DNA from: Chlamydia trachomatis
GTDB lineage: Bacteria > Chlamydiota > Chlamydiia > Chlamydiales > 2-12-FULL-49-11
Reading direction: 5' to 3'
Length of the DNA: 43,819 nt
Assembly (NCBI GenBank): GCA_945872565.1
Contig: CAMBZN010000011.1
Coordinates: 1-43,819 of the forward strand
In this document: one piece after another, positions 7,910-17,079 of the stretch
Layout of the letters: the number at the start of each line of letters is the position of its first letter
Numbering within the stretch: the first letter of the stretch is position 1
The notes under the pieces: generated by a model
What the model was told of the DNA's origin: nothing
Database searches by the model: none
What the model saw: the letters and a program-made list of their open reading frames with translations, nothing else
Translations under genes and position numbers: made by a program

Positions 7910-10900
7910 ATGGAAAAAATTATCCCTTCTAAACAAGTCGACAGTTTAGCAAAAACACATCCTCATCTAATAGAAGAATGGCATCCTACAAAAAATGCTC
8001 CTTTGAATCCCTCTGATGTAACAGCCGGGTCCAGTAAAAAGGTATGGTGGCAGTGCCCCAAAGAAAAAGATCATGTATGGTTCACCCAAATTAAATTAAG
8101 AGCTTTGAAAGGATATGGATGTGCTGCATGTAGAGGGTTGATTGTTGTGCCGTCAAATTCTTTAGCAACACGATACCCTGAGATCGCTAAAGAATGGCAT
8201 CCAAGTAAAAATGACACTTTGACCGCTTTTGATGTCGTTCCTGGAACCAACAAGAAAGTTTGGTGGAAATGCGATAAGGGCGATGACCATGAATGGATTT
8301 CTACTGTCAACAATAGGATTGCATGTAATAGCAAATGTCCAGTTTGTTCTGGGGATAAAGCAACTATTTCCAACTGCTTAGCAACTAAAAATCCTGCAAT
8401 TGCTAAAGAATGGCATCCCACTAAAAATGGAGATTTAACACCTTTCAATGTTGTTCCAAAAAGCAATAAGAAGGTTTGGTGGAAATGCCCCAAAGGCGAT
8501 GATCACGAATGGTCTGCTAGTATTGATGGAAGACTTAGAGGTTATGGATGCTCTATTTGTGCAAATCGTAAGGTAGTAAAATCTAACAGTTTAGCCATTC
8601 TTCATCCTGAAATTGCGAGAGAATGGCATCCTTCTAAAAATGGAACTTTGACTCCACGAGATGTCTCACCTGGTTCTCAAAAAAAAGTATGGTGGCTCTG
8701 CCCAAAGGGTAATGATCATGAATGGGAAACTAGAGTATTGTTAAGAGTTAAAGGTAACGGTTGTGCAATTTGTCGTGGTCTAATTGCAGTCCAATCAAAT
8801 TGTTTAGCAACCTCTCATCCTGAAATATCGGCTGAGTGGCATATGACGAAGAATGGGAAGTTAACACCTTTTGATGTCGTTTCTGGAAGTAATAAAAAAG
8901 TTTGGTGGCAGTGTTCACAAAATTCAGATCATTATTGGGAAGCCGCTGTTTACAATCGTATACACGGAACAAGATGTCCATATTGTTTTTCAGGTTGGAC
9001 TATTGAGAATATCCGATTGTTTGTCCGTTCGTTACTACCACATATTTCAAGTCTTAATCCTGCTGAGCTTTTTGTAATTTTTCAACAAAACGGCCTCTTG
9101 AATGTTGAACGTAAAGGAAAAGCATTCATTCAAGCTCTTAAAACAGGTAAATTTCCTCAAGATGAGTTGGAAAAGTTCGTCAAGGGAGAGCATTCTCTTG
9201 TCGATGAATTTATTGAGAATTCAGATAAGCGCATTGATCAACTATCGGAGACTATTACAGAGCTCTCTACTATCATTTCAGAAGAAGAGATTGTAGATGG
9301 AAATGAGAATCTACCTTTCGTTGAAACGAAAGATATTCTGGCGGCTCTTAGCAACAAAATCATCTCAAATATTGACAGAGAGGCTATAGAGTTTTTTGCC
9401 AATTCTGCCGTGGCCAAAATTTGGCATCATGCATTTATTAATGAAAAGGTAGCCCTCAATCAGCTATATGAATGTCCATCAGACACCTACTCGCAGGAGA
9501 TTAAATCAAGGTTTTTAGAGCAATACGAAGGGGCAAAAAATTTAACTATACCCTCGGGGTACAGCTTTAAAGTAAATGGAGAGCTTTCTCCACCTAACTT
9601 GATGCAGCGATTTACTTCGTTTATGATGAAAACACGGAAGAGATTGGGCAATTGGTCAGGAACGGGTGCAGGAAAAACCCTATCAGCAATCCTTTCCAGT
9701 AGAGTGATTGATGCTCGCTTTACTCTTATTTGTTGTCCAAACAGCGTCATAGGAGGGTGGAAGCGTAATATAGAAGCCATCTATCCCGATAGTGCCGTTT
9801 TCAGTAAGGACACTAAGATAACTCTATCACCTAATAAGCATTCTTATTTGATACTCAACTATGAGTTCTTCCAGCAACCTCAATCAGAAAGTAAGCTAAA
9901 GGCTCTTATAGAGAACCAAAAAATAGACTTCATTGTCATTGATGAGATTCACTACTCCAAACAACGGGTTGTTGATGACATATCAAAACGTAAAAAGGTC
10001 ATTTCGGCTCTTTTGTCAGAAGCAGCTAAGAAAAATGACAACCTTCATGTGTTAGGCATGTCAGCTACTCCTGTGATTAACAATCTCTTTGAAGGAAAAA
10101 CCTTAATCGAACTGATTACAGGTGTCCTTCACGACGATTTGAATACCAAACCATCTGTGGGCAATTGTATAGCCCTATACCAAAAGCTAGTATCGACTGG
10201 GATTAGATGGCTTCCTCGGTATCATCAAAAAATAGACGTGAGAACTGTAGAGGTAGATTGCGGTTCATATCTTGAGGAAATCAAGAATGTTAGCCTTCAG
10301 GGTTCGATGGCTGATCTTGAGGCTATTTTAACCACAGCGAAAATCCCAACTATCCTAGAGAATCTTAGACCAAAAACCATCGTATATACCCATTATCTCA
10401 AAGACATTGTGGTCCCTTTGAAGGAAGCCATAGAGCTACAAGGTTGGAAAACAGCCATTTTTTCAGGAGACGACAAGAGTGGTTTAGAGGAGTTTATTAA
10501 ATTTGACGCCGATGTCCTGATTGCTTCAAGTTGTTTAGGTACTGGCGTTGATGGATTACAGCACGTTTGTAACCGAATTATTATCAACACATTGCCATGG
10601 ACTCATGCGGAATTTGAACAGCTCAAAGGTAGAATCTATCGGCAAGGGCAGAAAAGCGATCATGTAGATATTATCGTGCCCTTAACCTATGCCAATGTTA
10701 ACGGAGAACGTTGGTCATGGTGTGATTCAAGGTGGAAGCGTATCCTCTTTAAGAAATCAATAGCAGATGCGGCTGTTGATGGAATCATTCCTGAAGGTCA
10801 TCTTAGAACCCCAGCGCAAGCATATCAAGATGCTATGAACTGGCTAAAACGATTGGAAGAAGGAAAATTGCATGAAATTGAACGGCACAAAATCAATCTT

Positions 10901-11515
10901 CAGCTTTCAGAAGAAGCAGTTCAAAAAGGTCTAAAAAAATTCGGTGATTTCTCTAAAATGAATCACCAGCTCAATTCTTCCAGCAGTGCTACGACCAATA
11001 AAAAATTCCAGCAGCATCCAGGAGATTGGGAATATTATCATTCTATGTACCGAGAAGCACGGAAAGAGTGGACTGTTATCCCCTATAAAGAGGCTGCTAA
11101 ATGGTGCAAAGCTAGACCTCATCTAGTCATTGGGGACTTTGGTTGTGGTGAAGCTTTACTTGCACAAGAGATTGAGAATAAAGTTCACTCTTTTGATCAT
11201 GTTGCAGTTAATGAGGATGTCACTTCTTGTGACATAGCCCATGTGCCATTAGATGATGAATCTTTGGATGCTGCAATTTTCTCTCTTTCTCTTATGGGAA
11301 CAAATTATCTCGACTACGTTAGGGAAGCTCATAGGTGTCTTAAATTGGACGGCCATCTTTGGATTGCAGAGACAACCTCTCGCTATCAAAATCTTTCCTC
11401 ATTGGAAGAAGAACTCTCCAAAATTGGGTTCGACCTTGTCCGCAAGCAGGAAAAAGGAAGCTTTACTTTCTTACGACTGATCAAAAGCGATAGAATTTCC
11501 ATCAGTTATAGCTGA
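7910..11515 (+). CDS. Zinc-ribbon repeats + SNF2-type helicase + Rrp8-like methyltransferase fusion
   Basis: ATG 7910 gives 1201 residues; an in-frame TTG at 7898 would add four, and neither has a clear ribosome site. Residues below are numbered from 7898. Residues 16-366 hold five repeats of about 70 residues with EWHP.KN, KKVWW.C and a closing C..C, matching the probable zinc-ribbon family DUF4379. An SF2/SNF2-type ATPase follows: Walker A GTGAGKT (588-594), DEIH (682-685), SAT (722-724), and motif VI QLKGRIYRQGQ (908-918). The C-terminal 150 residues are a SAM methyltransferase with GDFGCGEA (1079-1086), CDIAHVPLDD and SLSLMGTN, the signature of the Rrp8 family. It may act in DNA/RNA modification, in defence, or as a phage anti-restriction protein comparable in layout to helicase-methylase fusions such as P1 DarB. 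The domain calls are strong and the role is inferred. Confidence 0.9.
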   Translation: MEKIIPSKQVDSLAKTHPHLIEEWHPTKNAPLNPSDVTAGSSKKVWWQCPKEKDHVWFTQIKLRALKGYGCAACRGLIVVPSNSLATRYPEIAKEWHPSKNDTLTAFDVVPGTNKKVWWKCDKGDDHEWISTVNNRIACNSKCPVCSGDKATISNCLATKNPAIAKEWHPTKNGDLTPFNVVPKSNKKVWWKCPKGDDHEWSASIDGRLRGYGCSICANRKVVKSNSLAILHPEIAREWHPSKNGTLTPRDVSPGSQKKVWWLCPKGNDHEWETRVLLRVKGNGCAICRGLIAVQSNCLATSHPEISAEWHMTKNGKLTPFDVVSGSNKKVWWQCSQNSDHYWEAAVYNRIHGTRCPYCFSGWTIENIRLFVRSLLPHISSLNPAELFVIFQQNGLLNVERKGKAFIQALKTGKFPQDELEKFVKGEHSLVDEFIENSDKRIDQLSETITELSTIISEEEIVDGNENLPFVETKDILAALSNKIISNIDREAIEFFANSAVAKIWHHAFINEKVALNQLYECPSDTYSQEIKSRFLEQYEGAKNLTIPSGYSFKVNGELSPPNLMQRFTSFMMKTRKRLGNWSGTGAGKTLSAILSSRVIDARFTLICCPNSVIGGWKRNIEAIYPDSAVFSKDTKITLSPNKHSYLILNYEFFQQPQSESKLKALIENQKIDFIVIDEIHYSKQRVVDDISKRKKVISALLSEAAKKNDNLHVLGMSATPVINNLFEGKTLIELITGVLHDDLNTKPSVGNCIALYQKLVSTGIRWLPRYHQKIDVRTVEVDCGSYLEEIKNVSLQGSMADLEAILTTAKIPTILENLRPKTIVYTHYLKDIVVPLKEAIELQGWKTAIFSGDDKSGLEEFIKFDADVLIASSCLGTGVDGLQHVCNRIIINTLPWTHAEFEQLKGRIYRQGQKSDHVDIIVPLTYANVNGERWSWCDSRWKRILFKKSIADAAVDGIIPEGHLRTPAQAYQDAMNWLKRLEEGKLHEIERHKINLQLSEEAVQKGLKKFGDFSKMNHQLNSSSSATTNKKFQQHPGDWEYYHSMYREARKEWTVIPYKEAAKWCKARPHLVIGDFGCGEALLAQEIENKVHSFDHVAVNEDVTSCDIAHVPLDDESLDAAIFSLSLMGTNYLDYVREAHRCLKLDGHLWIAETTSRYQNLSSLEEELSKIGFDLVRKQEKGSFTFLRLIKSDRISISYS

Positions 11516-11649
11516 CAATATTTCTTACAGCATTCTTATTTTCTCTTAACTCTTGTAAAATTAAATCAACATTACAGAGTGAGCTAGACGTTAATTCGAT
11601 TTTAGTTCCATTAGAATACACAAAAGAACCATGAGAAGAATTGAAAAAA
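11509..11649 (-). pseudogene. Possible truncated gene end at the duplication junction
   Basis: On the minus strand an open frame without a start codon reads SHGSFVYSNGTKIELTSSS... and ends at a TGA within the 3' end of the helicase-methyltransferase gene. It begins exactly where the 430-bp repeat copy begins (11650). The short beta-like stretch plus LILQELREN somewhat recalls the C-terminus of small transposon accessory proteins. That is weak, and it may be non-coding. Confidence 0.25.
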
Positions 11650-12081
11650 GAAACCTTTTGGTCTGTTGGTTACTTGCATATTACTTCCTTTTTGTGTTTT
11701 TTTAATGTTTTTTTACACTTTAAAAATAAAAATAATTTTACAGTAAAAAATATGTGTTTATTATGAAGGATTGATTTTTAATATTCAATTCATTTTAGAA
11801 AAAATAGAGTGTAAACTGCAGAATCTAACGGAAAAGCAACGATTGGTTCTACCATTTTAAAATATTATTCGTCGGTTGTTTTTAGATGAGAAAGATTGGT
11901 TGGATTTGAATTTCCTCTGATATAGATAATAAGAAAGGGGGCTTTTCAAAAAGCTCGATAGATTTTGGTGAATTTTTTTTGGGCTGTTTTGATTGTTTTG
12001 ATTCGATTATGTACATGGGGTACTTTGAGAATTAAAACAATTGAAACAGACCAAAAAAAACACCAAAATGGAGGTGGGGAG
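11650..12081. repeat. Right copy of the ~430-bp direct repeat
   Basis: Copy of 2311-2742, offset 9339 bp. It contains the first ten codons of the QQM-repeat gene (ATG at 11679), which then run into unrelated sequence and stop after about 22 codons, so the copy is a broken gene start. The promoter is retained (11760-11788). It ends in the exact tmRNA attachment core. Together with the truncated frame and the left end of the integrative element, it explains the 757-bp gene-free stretch 11516-12272. Confidence 0.9.
11658..11679 (-). pseudogene. Broken 5' end of the QQM-repeat gene
   Basis: ATG at 11679 with the same AAGGAAG ribosome site reads MQVTNRPKGF and then departs from the intact gene (start 2340). 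A stop appears within about a dozen further codons. It is a remnant created by the 430-bp duplication. Confidence 0.75.
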
Positions 12082-12091
12082 ATTCGAACTC
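12068..12091. mobile_element. attL: 24-bp attachment core, copy of the tmRNA 3' end
   Basis: Positions 12068-12091 are identical to 20539-20562, the 3' end of the tmRNA gene (acceptor strand and first part of the T arm), in the same orientation. Identity stops right after the core. This is the signature left by site-specific integration into the 3' end of tmRNA. Confidence 0.9.
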
Positions 12092-12200
12092 TAGCCTTGT
12101 TTACAAATCAGATGAAAGAAAATCAAACAACATCAATAAAATCAACTGTTCCTAAAAATTTATATACTCCACTTTACTCTACTTTCTGCCTCTTTTTTGT

Positions 12201-12224
12201 AGTCTAGTGCGTAAAAAGTGCGTA
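12201..12224. repeat. Arm-type repeat at the left end of the element
   Basis: A 24-bp sequence (AGTCTAGTGCG...AGTGCGTA) is identical to 20477-20500 near the other end. It contains two GTGCGTA units, with a third unit directly after. A 17-bp part recurs inverted at 20318-20334. It fits an integrase arm-binding site about 110 bp inside attL. Confidence 0.75.
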
Positions 12225-12272
12225 CAAAGTGCGTACATTTTAAATAAATTATATCCTTAAGGAAAGAAAGAA

Positions 12273-13052
12273 CTATTTTATCGCATTGATTTTTTCTAAA
12301 AGTTTCTTATCCTTCCGGATACTATAATAGAATTTCTTTGATGTATTTTCGGCAATATGGTTTTGCGATGCAATTAGCAATACTGGAAACACCTCACTAA
12401 GATCTTCTGAATACCCAACGCTATTTGCTGTTGTACACCAGATCTTCTGATCATCTTTAATTTTTTTCGTTCCCCATACTTTTTTTAAATCAAAAGCACT
12501 TAACATCATATGCCTAGCAAATACAACTTGCATTCCAACATGTGGTGAATATCCGATAATTCCGTAGGATGGTGTATATCTGGTTTTTTGATTGTAATAT
12601 ATGGAACTACCAAAAGTATTGATCGTTCCGTTAGTTGTCGATGAGGCGATCCCTGTTTGCCCAAAGATTGGTAAGTAATATACGTATTCGTGGTACTGAG
12701 GGTCACTAATTCCATAAGAGAGTTTAATCGCAATTTCGGCATCCGATATACTATTTGCTTTATTAAAACCTTTTAAATTCAAAACTTTTTCTGTACACTC
12801 TGCAAATTCCTGAAACAGTAGATTACTTTTATTACCGTCATGATTTCCATTCAAAAGAACGTAAGTTTTTTTTTGATGTGCTGAAGGGGTGCAGATTGAA
12901 TCAACACTTACATCATAAGATATGTATCTAGCGCATGAACTTAGAGATGTTGCTACTAAAACTCCTAATCCAAATTGCACTATCCTTCTGATATTTACAC
13001 CTATTCTCATCCTTCCCACAGTAGATTTTGCTCCAATTATTTCTTTATTCAT
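12273..13052 (-). CDS. Lipoprotein, DUF4136-like
   Basis: ATG 13052 gives 259 residues. ATG 13010 (MRIGVNIRRI) gives a more typical lipoprotein signal: basic start, hydrophobic stretch IVQFGLGVLVATSL, then lipobox LSSC. A TTG at 13073 is also in frame. The mature part contains DAEIAIKLSYGISDPQ and several aromatic/Gly segments resembling the DUF4136 type of outer-membrane lipoproteins. It would be lipidated on the Cys and face the periplasm. It is the last gene of the element on the attL side, about 180 bp after the primase, and is plausibly a cargo gene that changes the host envelope. The lipoprotein call is secure and the family is tentative. Confidence 0.75.
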   Translation of the reverse strand: MNKEIIGAKSTVGRMRIGVNIRRIVQFGLGVLVATSLSSCARYISYDVSVDSICTPSAHQKKTYVLLNGNHDGNKSNLLFQEFAECTEKVLNLKGFNKANSISDAEIAIKLSYGISDPQYHEYVYYLPIFGQTGIASSTTNGTINTFGSSIYYNQKTRYTPSYGIIGYSPHVGMQVVFARHMMLSAFDLKKVWGTKKIKDDQKIWCTTANSVGYSEDLSEVFPVLLIASQNHIAENTSKKFYYSIRKDKKLLEKINAIK

Positions 13053-13230
13053 AATTAGCGAAAATAATAACAAAATGTAACATTAAATAAAATAAACAAT
13101 TATAATTTAATTATAGTATATGGAAATTTGAATTTTATAATTACATATAATTTTTAGGGAAAGTTTCTTAATTCAACAAAAAGACCTAGATCTCCTCTTT
13201 ATTAAAGAATTTTAAATTACAATCGGCGAA

Positions 13231-14250
13231 TCAAAAAGAAAGGCCTGCTTTTAAGAAAGCTAAGGAGCTAGTCTGAAAAATTTTAAAAAAATCACCAAAA
13301 CTTTTTCCTTGAGGGGTTGGCCATAGTCGCAAGTTAGGATATAGCTTCATCCAAAATAAGCATTTGCTTTTTCCAGCTTCATCAAAATCCAATGATAAAA
13401 GAATCAGAGGCACCTGCTTTAACCATGCATGAATTTTATCATTGGGCTTTTTACTTACCCCTCCTAAGGCTACCGCGCATAAAAGATGGGAAGCAACTTG
13501 TTGAATAAGCATAGCATCAAGTTCTGACTCAACTATAATCACAGGCTTAGATACATCTCCATATAGAGAAAGAGAATTTTTACTACCCGATATCTCCACG
13601 TATTTGGGTAATGTATCATTTTCCTGCCAATCACTTCTTCTAATTTTAAGTTTGATTGGTTTTCCATCAAAATAAGAGGGAATAACAAACCCCTTTGGTA
13701 TCCATAATGATTTCAAACTTCCATTTTCCTTTACTTGATTTTCAAGTCCCCATTGATCTCTTTTTAAAAACAAATTTTGATGATTAATTCCTAAATAGAA
13801 TCTTTTGATTGTAGCCAAAGAAAACCCTCTTGTATAAAGTATTTCTAAAGCCATAGGATCACTTAATAAATTACTGTGGGTCGTATGTACAAAATTTCTT
13901 GCTGACTCTTGCCATTTTAAACAAACAGCACCCTCAGAAATAGGGGTAAATTCAGATTTTATTTGGCGCATTTTGTAGTTCAACTTAATAAAATCTAAAT
14001 TTAATTTTAATTTTTTACAAGATTGATGGAATGACAAACCCATAAATTCTCTACAGAATTGAATTGCATCCCCCTTTGAATCGCAAACTCTACACCAATA
14101 ACGTCCTGACTTTCCTTGATTGGGCCAAATACAAAATCTATCCCTCCCGTCCTCACATTTAGGACATTTTGATTTATACTCTCCACCGTTAGTAGAAGCC
14201 ATTTTTTTAGGAGATAAATTTAACTCTTCAGCAAGATCTAGAATATTCAT
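13231..14250 (-). CDS. Phage-type DNA primase (CHC2-like zinc finger + Toprim)
   Basis: A 339-residue protein. The N-terminus has a four-Cys zinc finger (C29, C32, C53, C56: CPKC...CRVC) followed by KGDAIQFCREFMGLSF, the hallmark of DnaG-type and phage primases that read template DNA. The middle carries a Toprim core with acidic VIIVESELDAM and SLDFDEAG, which coordinates metal for primer synthesis. It is shorter than DnaG (about 600 residues) and lacks a visible helicase-interaction domain, as is usual for satellite and plasmid primases. It lies downstream of the DUF927 ATPase, which probably supplies the helicase function. The ribosome site is weak. Intact. Confidence 0.88.
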   Translation of the reverse strand: MNILDLAEELNLSPKKMASTNGGEYKSKCPKCEDGRDRFCIWPNQGKSGRYWCRVCDSKGDAIQFCREFMGLSFHQSCKKLKLNLDFIKLNYKMRQIKSEFTPISEGAVCLKWQESARNFVHTTHSNLLSDPMALEILYTRGFSLATIKRFYLGINHQNLFLKRDQWGLENQVKENGSLKSLWIPKGFVIPSYFDGKPIKLKIRRSDWQENDTLPKYVEISGSKNSLSLYGDVSKPVIIVESELDAMLIQQVASHLLCAVALGGVSKKPNDKIHAWLKQVPLILLSLDFDEAGKSKCLFWMKLYPNLRLWPTPQGKSFGDFFKIFQTSSLAFLKAGLSF

Positions 14251-14364
14251 AAGCTATATTTTGTATGTGATTTTTGTGAAATGTGTGAAGAAAGCTCTAG
14301 CTTGGATTAAAAAAATGATTCTTAAGTTTTATATTGTGAAATTTTTGAAAAAATCTCATATTTG

Positions 14365-14598
14365 TCATTTTAAAATAGCGTAAAAATCCTTATATAGCTG
14401 CCTATATTTTTTTCTCTCTTCGATTAATTCTTTAGTATACATTCCATGTTTTGTATTACTCTTTTTTATACTGTTGATTCCCTCTACTGTTTTTGGCCCT
14501 GCACATGCACCGTGCATTCTGCATACCGTTTTTTTCTTTACAGCATTATTCTTACACTGAACACCACTTCTTTTACTTTTTGCTTTACATTGAACCAA
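14365..14598 (-). CDS. HGGxST-type small Cys-rich protein
   Basis: 77 residues from a TTG start at 14598 supported by a strong AGGAGG 6 nt upstream. It contains CKAKSKRSGVQCKNNAV...CRMHGACAGPKT, a Cys/His cluster followed by GPKT, matching a small family seen in phages and mobile elements (HGGxSTGPKT; here the second Gly is replaced by Ala-Cys-Ala). The Cys/His ligands suggest a zinc-stabilised nucleic-acid binder. It sits between the primase and the 214-residue unknown gene in the replication operon of the element. Its exact role is unknown. Confidence 0.78.
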   Translation of the reverse strand: MVQCKAKSKRSGVQCKNNAVKKKTVCRMHGACAGPKTVEGINSIKKSNTKHGMYTKELIEERKKYRQLYKDFYAILK

Positions 14599-14634
14599 TT
14601 TCTTCCTCCTTGCATGGGATAATATTATAAAAAA

Positions 14635-15279
14635 TTATCTACCCCCATCGGTATGAAGATGTGAGCCAATAATAGCTTGCCCTTCATTATAAATATGATT
14701 ATGTTGAACATAACTTTCCTGAGCAGGCTTTTGATGTTTATCTAGCTTATCTTTACAATCCAAAAGCAACCTCGTCAATTTTATTGCTCTGTTTTGCCTT
14801 TGACTTATTATATCTTCCATTTTTACGCTTCCTGCTCTTGTAAACTCTTTATTCGATATTAAATGGAGTATAATCATTTTTGTAATCAGCATAAGCTCAA
14901 AAGCATCCTTTGACCGAAATTCCTTAAACAGAGAAAGAATATTATCACAATGTTTTTCTAAAAAGAGCTTACCTTCTTCTAATTTCATACTTTTTAAATC
15001 TACCCCTATTAAAGTGCTGCTTACACAATCAGAAATAGCCTCTGCTGCAACACTTATATTATATACACCAAAGATTTCAAAAACTTTTGCCTCCAATAAT
15101 TCTTTACAGCCATTAAGTAATCCACCTTCAACACAAAATATTAATGACCCTATTGCATCAGTTCCCCCTAATATAGAAATCTTAATTTCATTATCCTTTT
15201 CAGCTTTTCTTTCTTGCCACTTGCACATCAATTTTGTACTTGAATCATTATTTAAAACTGTTTTTCCTTGATTTGACAA
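14635..15279 (-). CDS. Hypothetical helical protein in the replication operon
   Basis: 214 residues. The start is TTG 15279 (MSNQGKTVLNN), chosen because AGGAG lies 6 nt upstream; no ATG alternative has a ribosome site. The protein is helical and soluble, with a weakly hydrophobic stretch IGSLIFCVEGGLLNGCKELL at residues 40-65 and a polar His-rich tail. It sits 12 bp downstream of the DUF927 gene, so the two are co-transcribed. The family was not recognised; an accessory replication protein is the simplest guess from position. Confidence 0.7.
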   Translation of the reverse strand: MSNQGKTVLNNDSSTKLMCKWQERKAEKDNEIKISILGGTDAIGSLIFCVEGGLLNGCKELLEAKVFEIFGVYNISVAAEAISDCVSSTLIGVDLKSMKLEEGKLFLEKHCDNILSLFKEFRSKDAFELMLITKMIILHLISNKEFTRAGSVKMEDIISQRQNRAIKLTRLLLDCKDKLDKHQKPAQESYVQHNHIYNEGQAIIGSHLHTDGGR

Positions 15280-15291
15280 TTTTCACTCCTC

Positions 15292-17079
15292 TTAAATATT
15301 TAAAATTTCTGAACCGAATTTATAACAACGAAATGTCGAAGAATACCCAGGTAACTTTTCTGATCTTGTTGGATTTCCATTACAATCTGTAATAAGACAT
15401 CCTTGTTTAATAAGAATTTTTTCAACAAAACGGTAATCCAAACCTTTACATATTTCTCCTCTGAAGGCTTCTTTAAAGACATAGAATTCAAGACTATTTG
15501 ATTCACTCTTTCTAAAACCAACTCTATTATTAGTTTTGATATTATCATCAACATTTTGATTCCATTGAGAAAATCTACTTTCACCATGTAGCTCAAAAAA
15601 ACTCCTGACTTGTATAATTGCCCCTCTTTCTTCATAAAGACCACAATTACCTTTAGTGCTCAACCAATCATTAAAGCACTTTATAACTCCCTTAGAAGCC
15701 TCATCTTTTTCCCAGCCAGTAATTTCAAATTTTGTTGCTAATTCACCTCCTGCAGCTATTAAGGATAAATGATTAAATACTCTAATCACTTGAGCAGATG
15801 CATTTTTAGGCAAATAAAGTTTTTCTAACTCATTAATAACCCCTTTTAAAAAAATTACAGACCCATTTAAATCTTCAACAAGAGACCTTAAAAAATCTCT
15901 TGAGGCTGCCCCATAATATTTCTTACTTGCATCTTGTAAATACTTTGAAAAGTGTGCACCATTATCAAATTCATGCAAGTTTTCAAACAGCCCATGCACA
16001 CCTGTATCAGCTGGAATATCAATAAAGCGCACCTCTTGACCTGCCTTAATTTTTTTTCCTACTTCATTCATGAGTTGAGAAAGGCTTAACTCACCTGTAG
16101 AGAGAAAGATTAAACGCCATTTTGCTGGTTTTTTTGCTAAACCAAGATTGTTCGCTCTCCCTTTACCCAAGCCATTTCCTAGCATATATATAACATGACC
16201 AGCTTCTAGAGAGGATATCTGACCTAATTCATCCAAGCATAATAATCGATCATTGTGTAGTGATGCTATTCCTTCTAGTCCATTTGATGTTGCTCGAAAT
16301 GTTTGAATGCCAGAAGGTCCTCCCCAAACAGAATTTGCAACATATTCAGCGGTAGATTTACCCAAAGAACTATTTCCTCGATAATGCACCCCAATATTTT
16401 CATGATTCATTAAATGAAGTAGTGACGCTGAAAAGCTAGAACTAATTGCAAGAATTAACCTACTATTTCCTATTGCTTTACTCGCAATATTTTTCTTCCA
16501 ATCAATTAGAGAACCTAGTATCTCTAACTTTGAATCAGTATTTGTAAGATTTTGATATATTACCCTTTCTTTTGAAATATAACCTACTGTTTCATTTGGA
16601 AGAACAAACAAACCTTCATGCCAACCAGTCTGCATAACAATTCTAGCCCTTTGAATCGGGGTACATCTTGTTATATATTCCAACAATTTTTCTTTTGCTT
16701 TCCTTTTAGTAGAAATTTGCAGCCCCATACCCCAAAGAACACCTAATATTTTACCCCCATCGCTACTTAACAAATCCATTGGCATAGGCCAAATATGTTT
16801 ATAGTTATCTATATCCTTAAATTCTAAAATACGGCCGTGATTTTGATTCTTTTCATCACGTGTATAACCCGTAACAAAAAGAAGGGAACATACCCACTCT
16901 CTTTTTGGAACTTTGTTCTTTCCATCTTCTAAAAACCAAAGACCCTCTTCATCGATTTCAAACCCTACAGGAATAGTTTTAGAATTTACAAAATCCTCGA
17001 CTTCCTCTATCCTTTTGAAAGTTTTTAGTTTCACTTCTTCTTGCGAAAGAAATAATCTTTCTGATTCAATTTTTTCCAT
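15292..17079 (-). CDS. DUF927-domain replication ATPase
   Basis: 595 residues from ATG 17079, with strong AAGGAG 6 nt upstream. An N-terminal segment ends in typical DUF927 sequence (SLLFVTGYTRDEKN..GRILEFKD, 65-90; TGWHEGLFVLPNE, 151-163). An AAA+/SF3-type ATPase follows with Walker A GNSSLGKST (235-243) and Walker B LLCLDELGQ (279-287). The C-terminal 200 residues include a possible winged-helix region. DUF927 proteins accompany primases in phage satellites and plasmids and probably unwind the origin. The gene overlaps the preceding 89-residue gene by 49 nt and lies upstream of the primase, consistent with one replication operon. Intact. Confidence 0.88.
   Translation of the reverse strand: MEKIESERLFLSQEEVKLKTFKRIEEVEDFVNSKTIPVGFEIDEEGLWFLEDGKNKVPKREWVCSLLFVTGYTRDEKNQNHGRILEFKDIDNYKHIWPMPMDLLSSDGGKILGVLWGMGLQISTKRKAKEKLLEYITRCTPIQRARIVMQTGWHEGLFVLPNETVGYISKERVIYQNLTNTDSKLEILGSLIDWKKNIASKAIGNSRLILAISSSFSASLLHLMNHENIGVHYRGNSSLGKSTAEYVANSVWGGPSGIQTFRATSNGLEGIASLHNDRLLCLDELGQISSLEAGHVIYMLGNGLGKGRANNLGLAKKPAKWRLIFLSTGELSLSQLMNEVGKKIKAGQEVRFIDIPADTGVHGLFENLHEFDNGAHFSKYLQDASKKYYGAASRDFLRSLVEDLNGSVIFLKGVINELEKLYLPKNASAQVIRVFNHLSLIAAGGELATKFEITGWEKDEASKGVIKCFNDWLSTKGNCGLYEERGAIIQVRSFFELHGESRFSQWNQNVDDNIKTNNRVGFRKSESNSLEFYVFKEAFRGEICKGLDYRFVEKILIKQGCLITDCNGNPTRSEKLPGYSSTFRCYKFGSEILNI

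Noticed and set aside
8071..8493. 140-residue minus-strand ORF
   Set aside because: Antisense shadow of the zinc-ribbon repeats in the large fusion gene.
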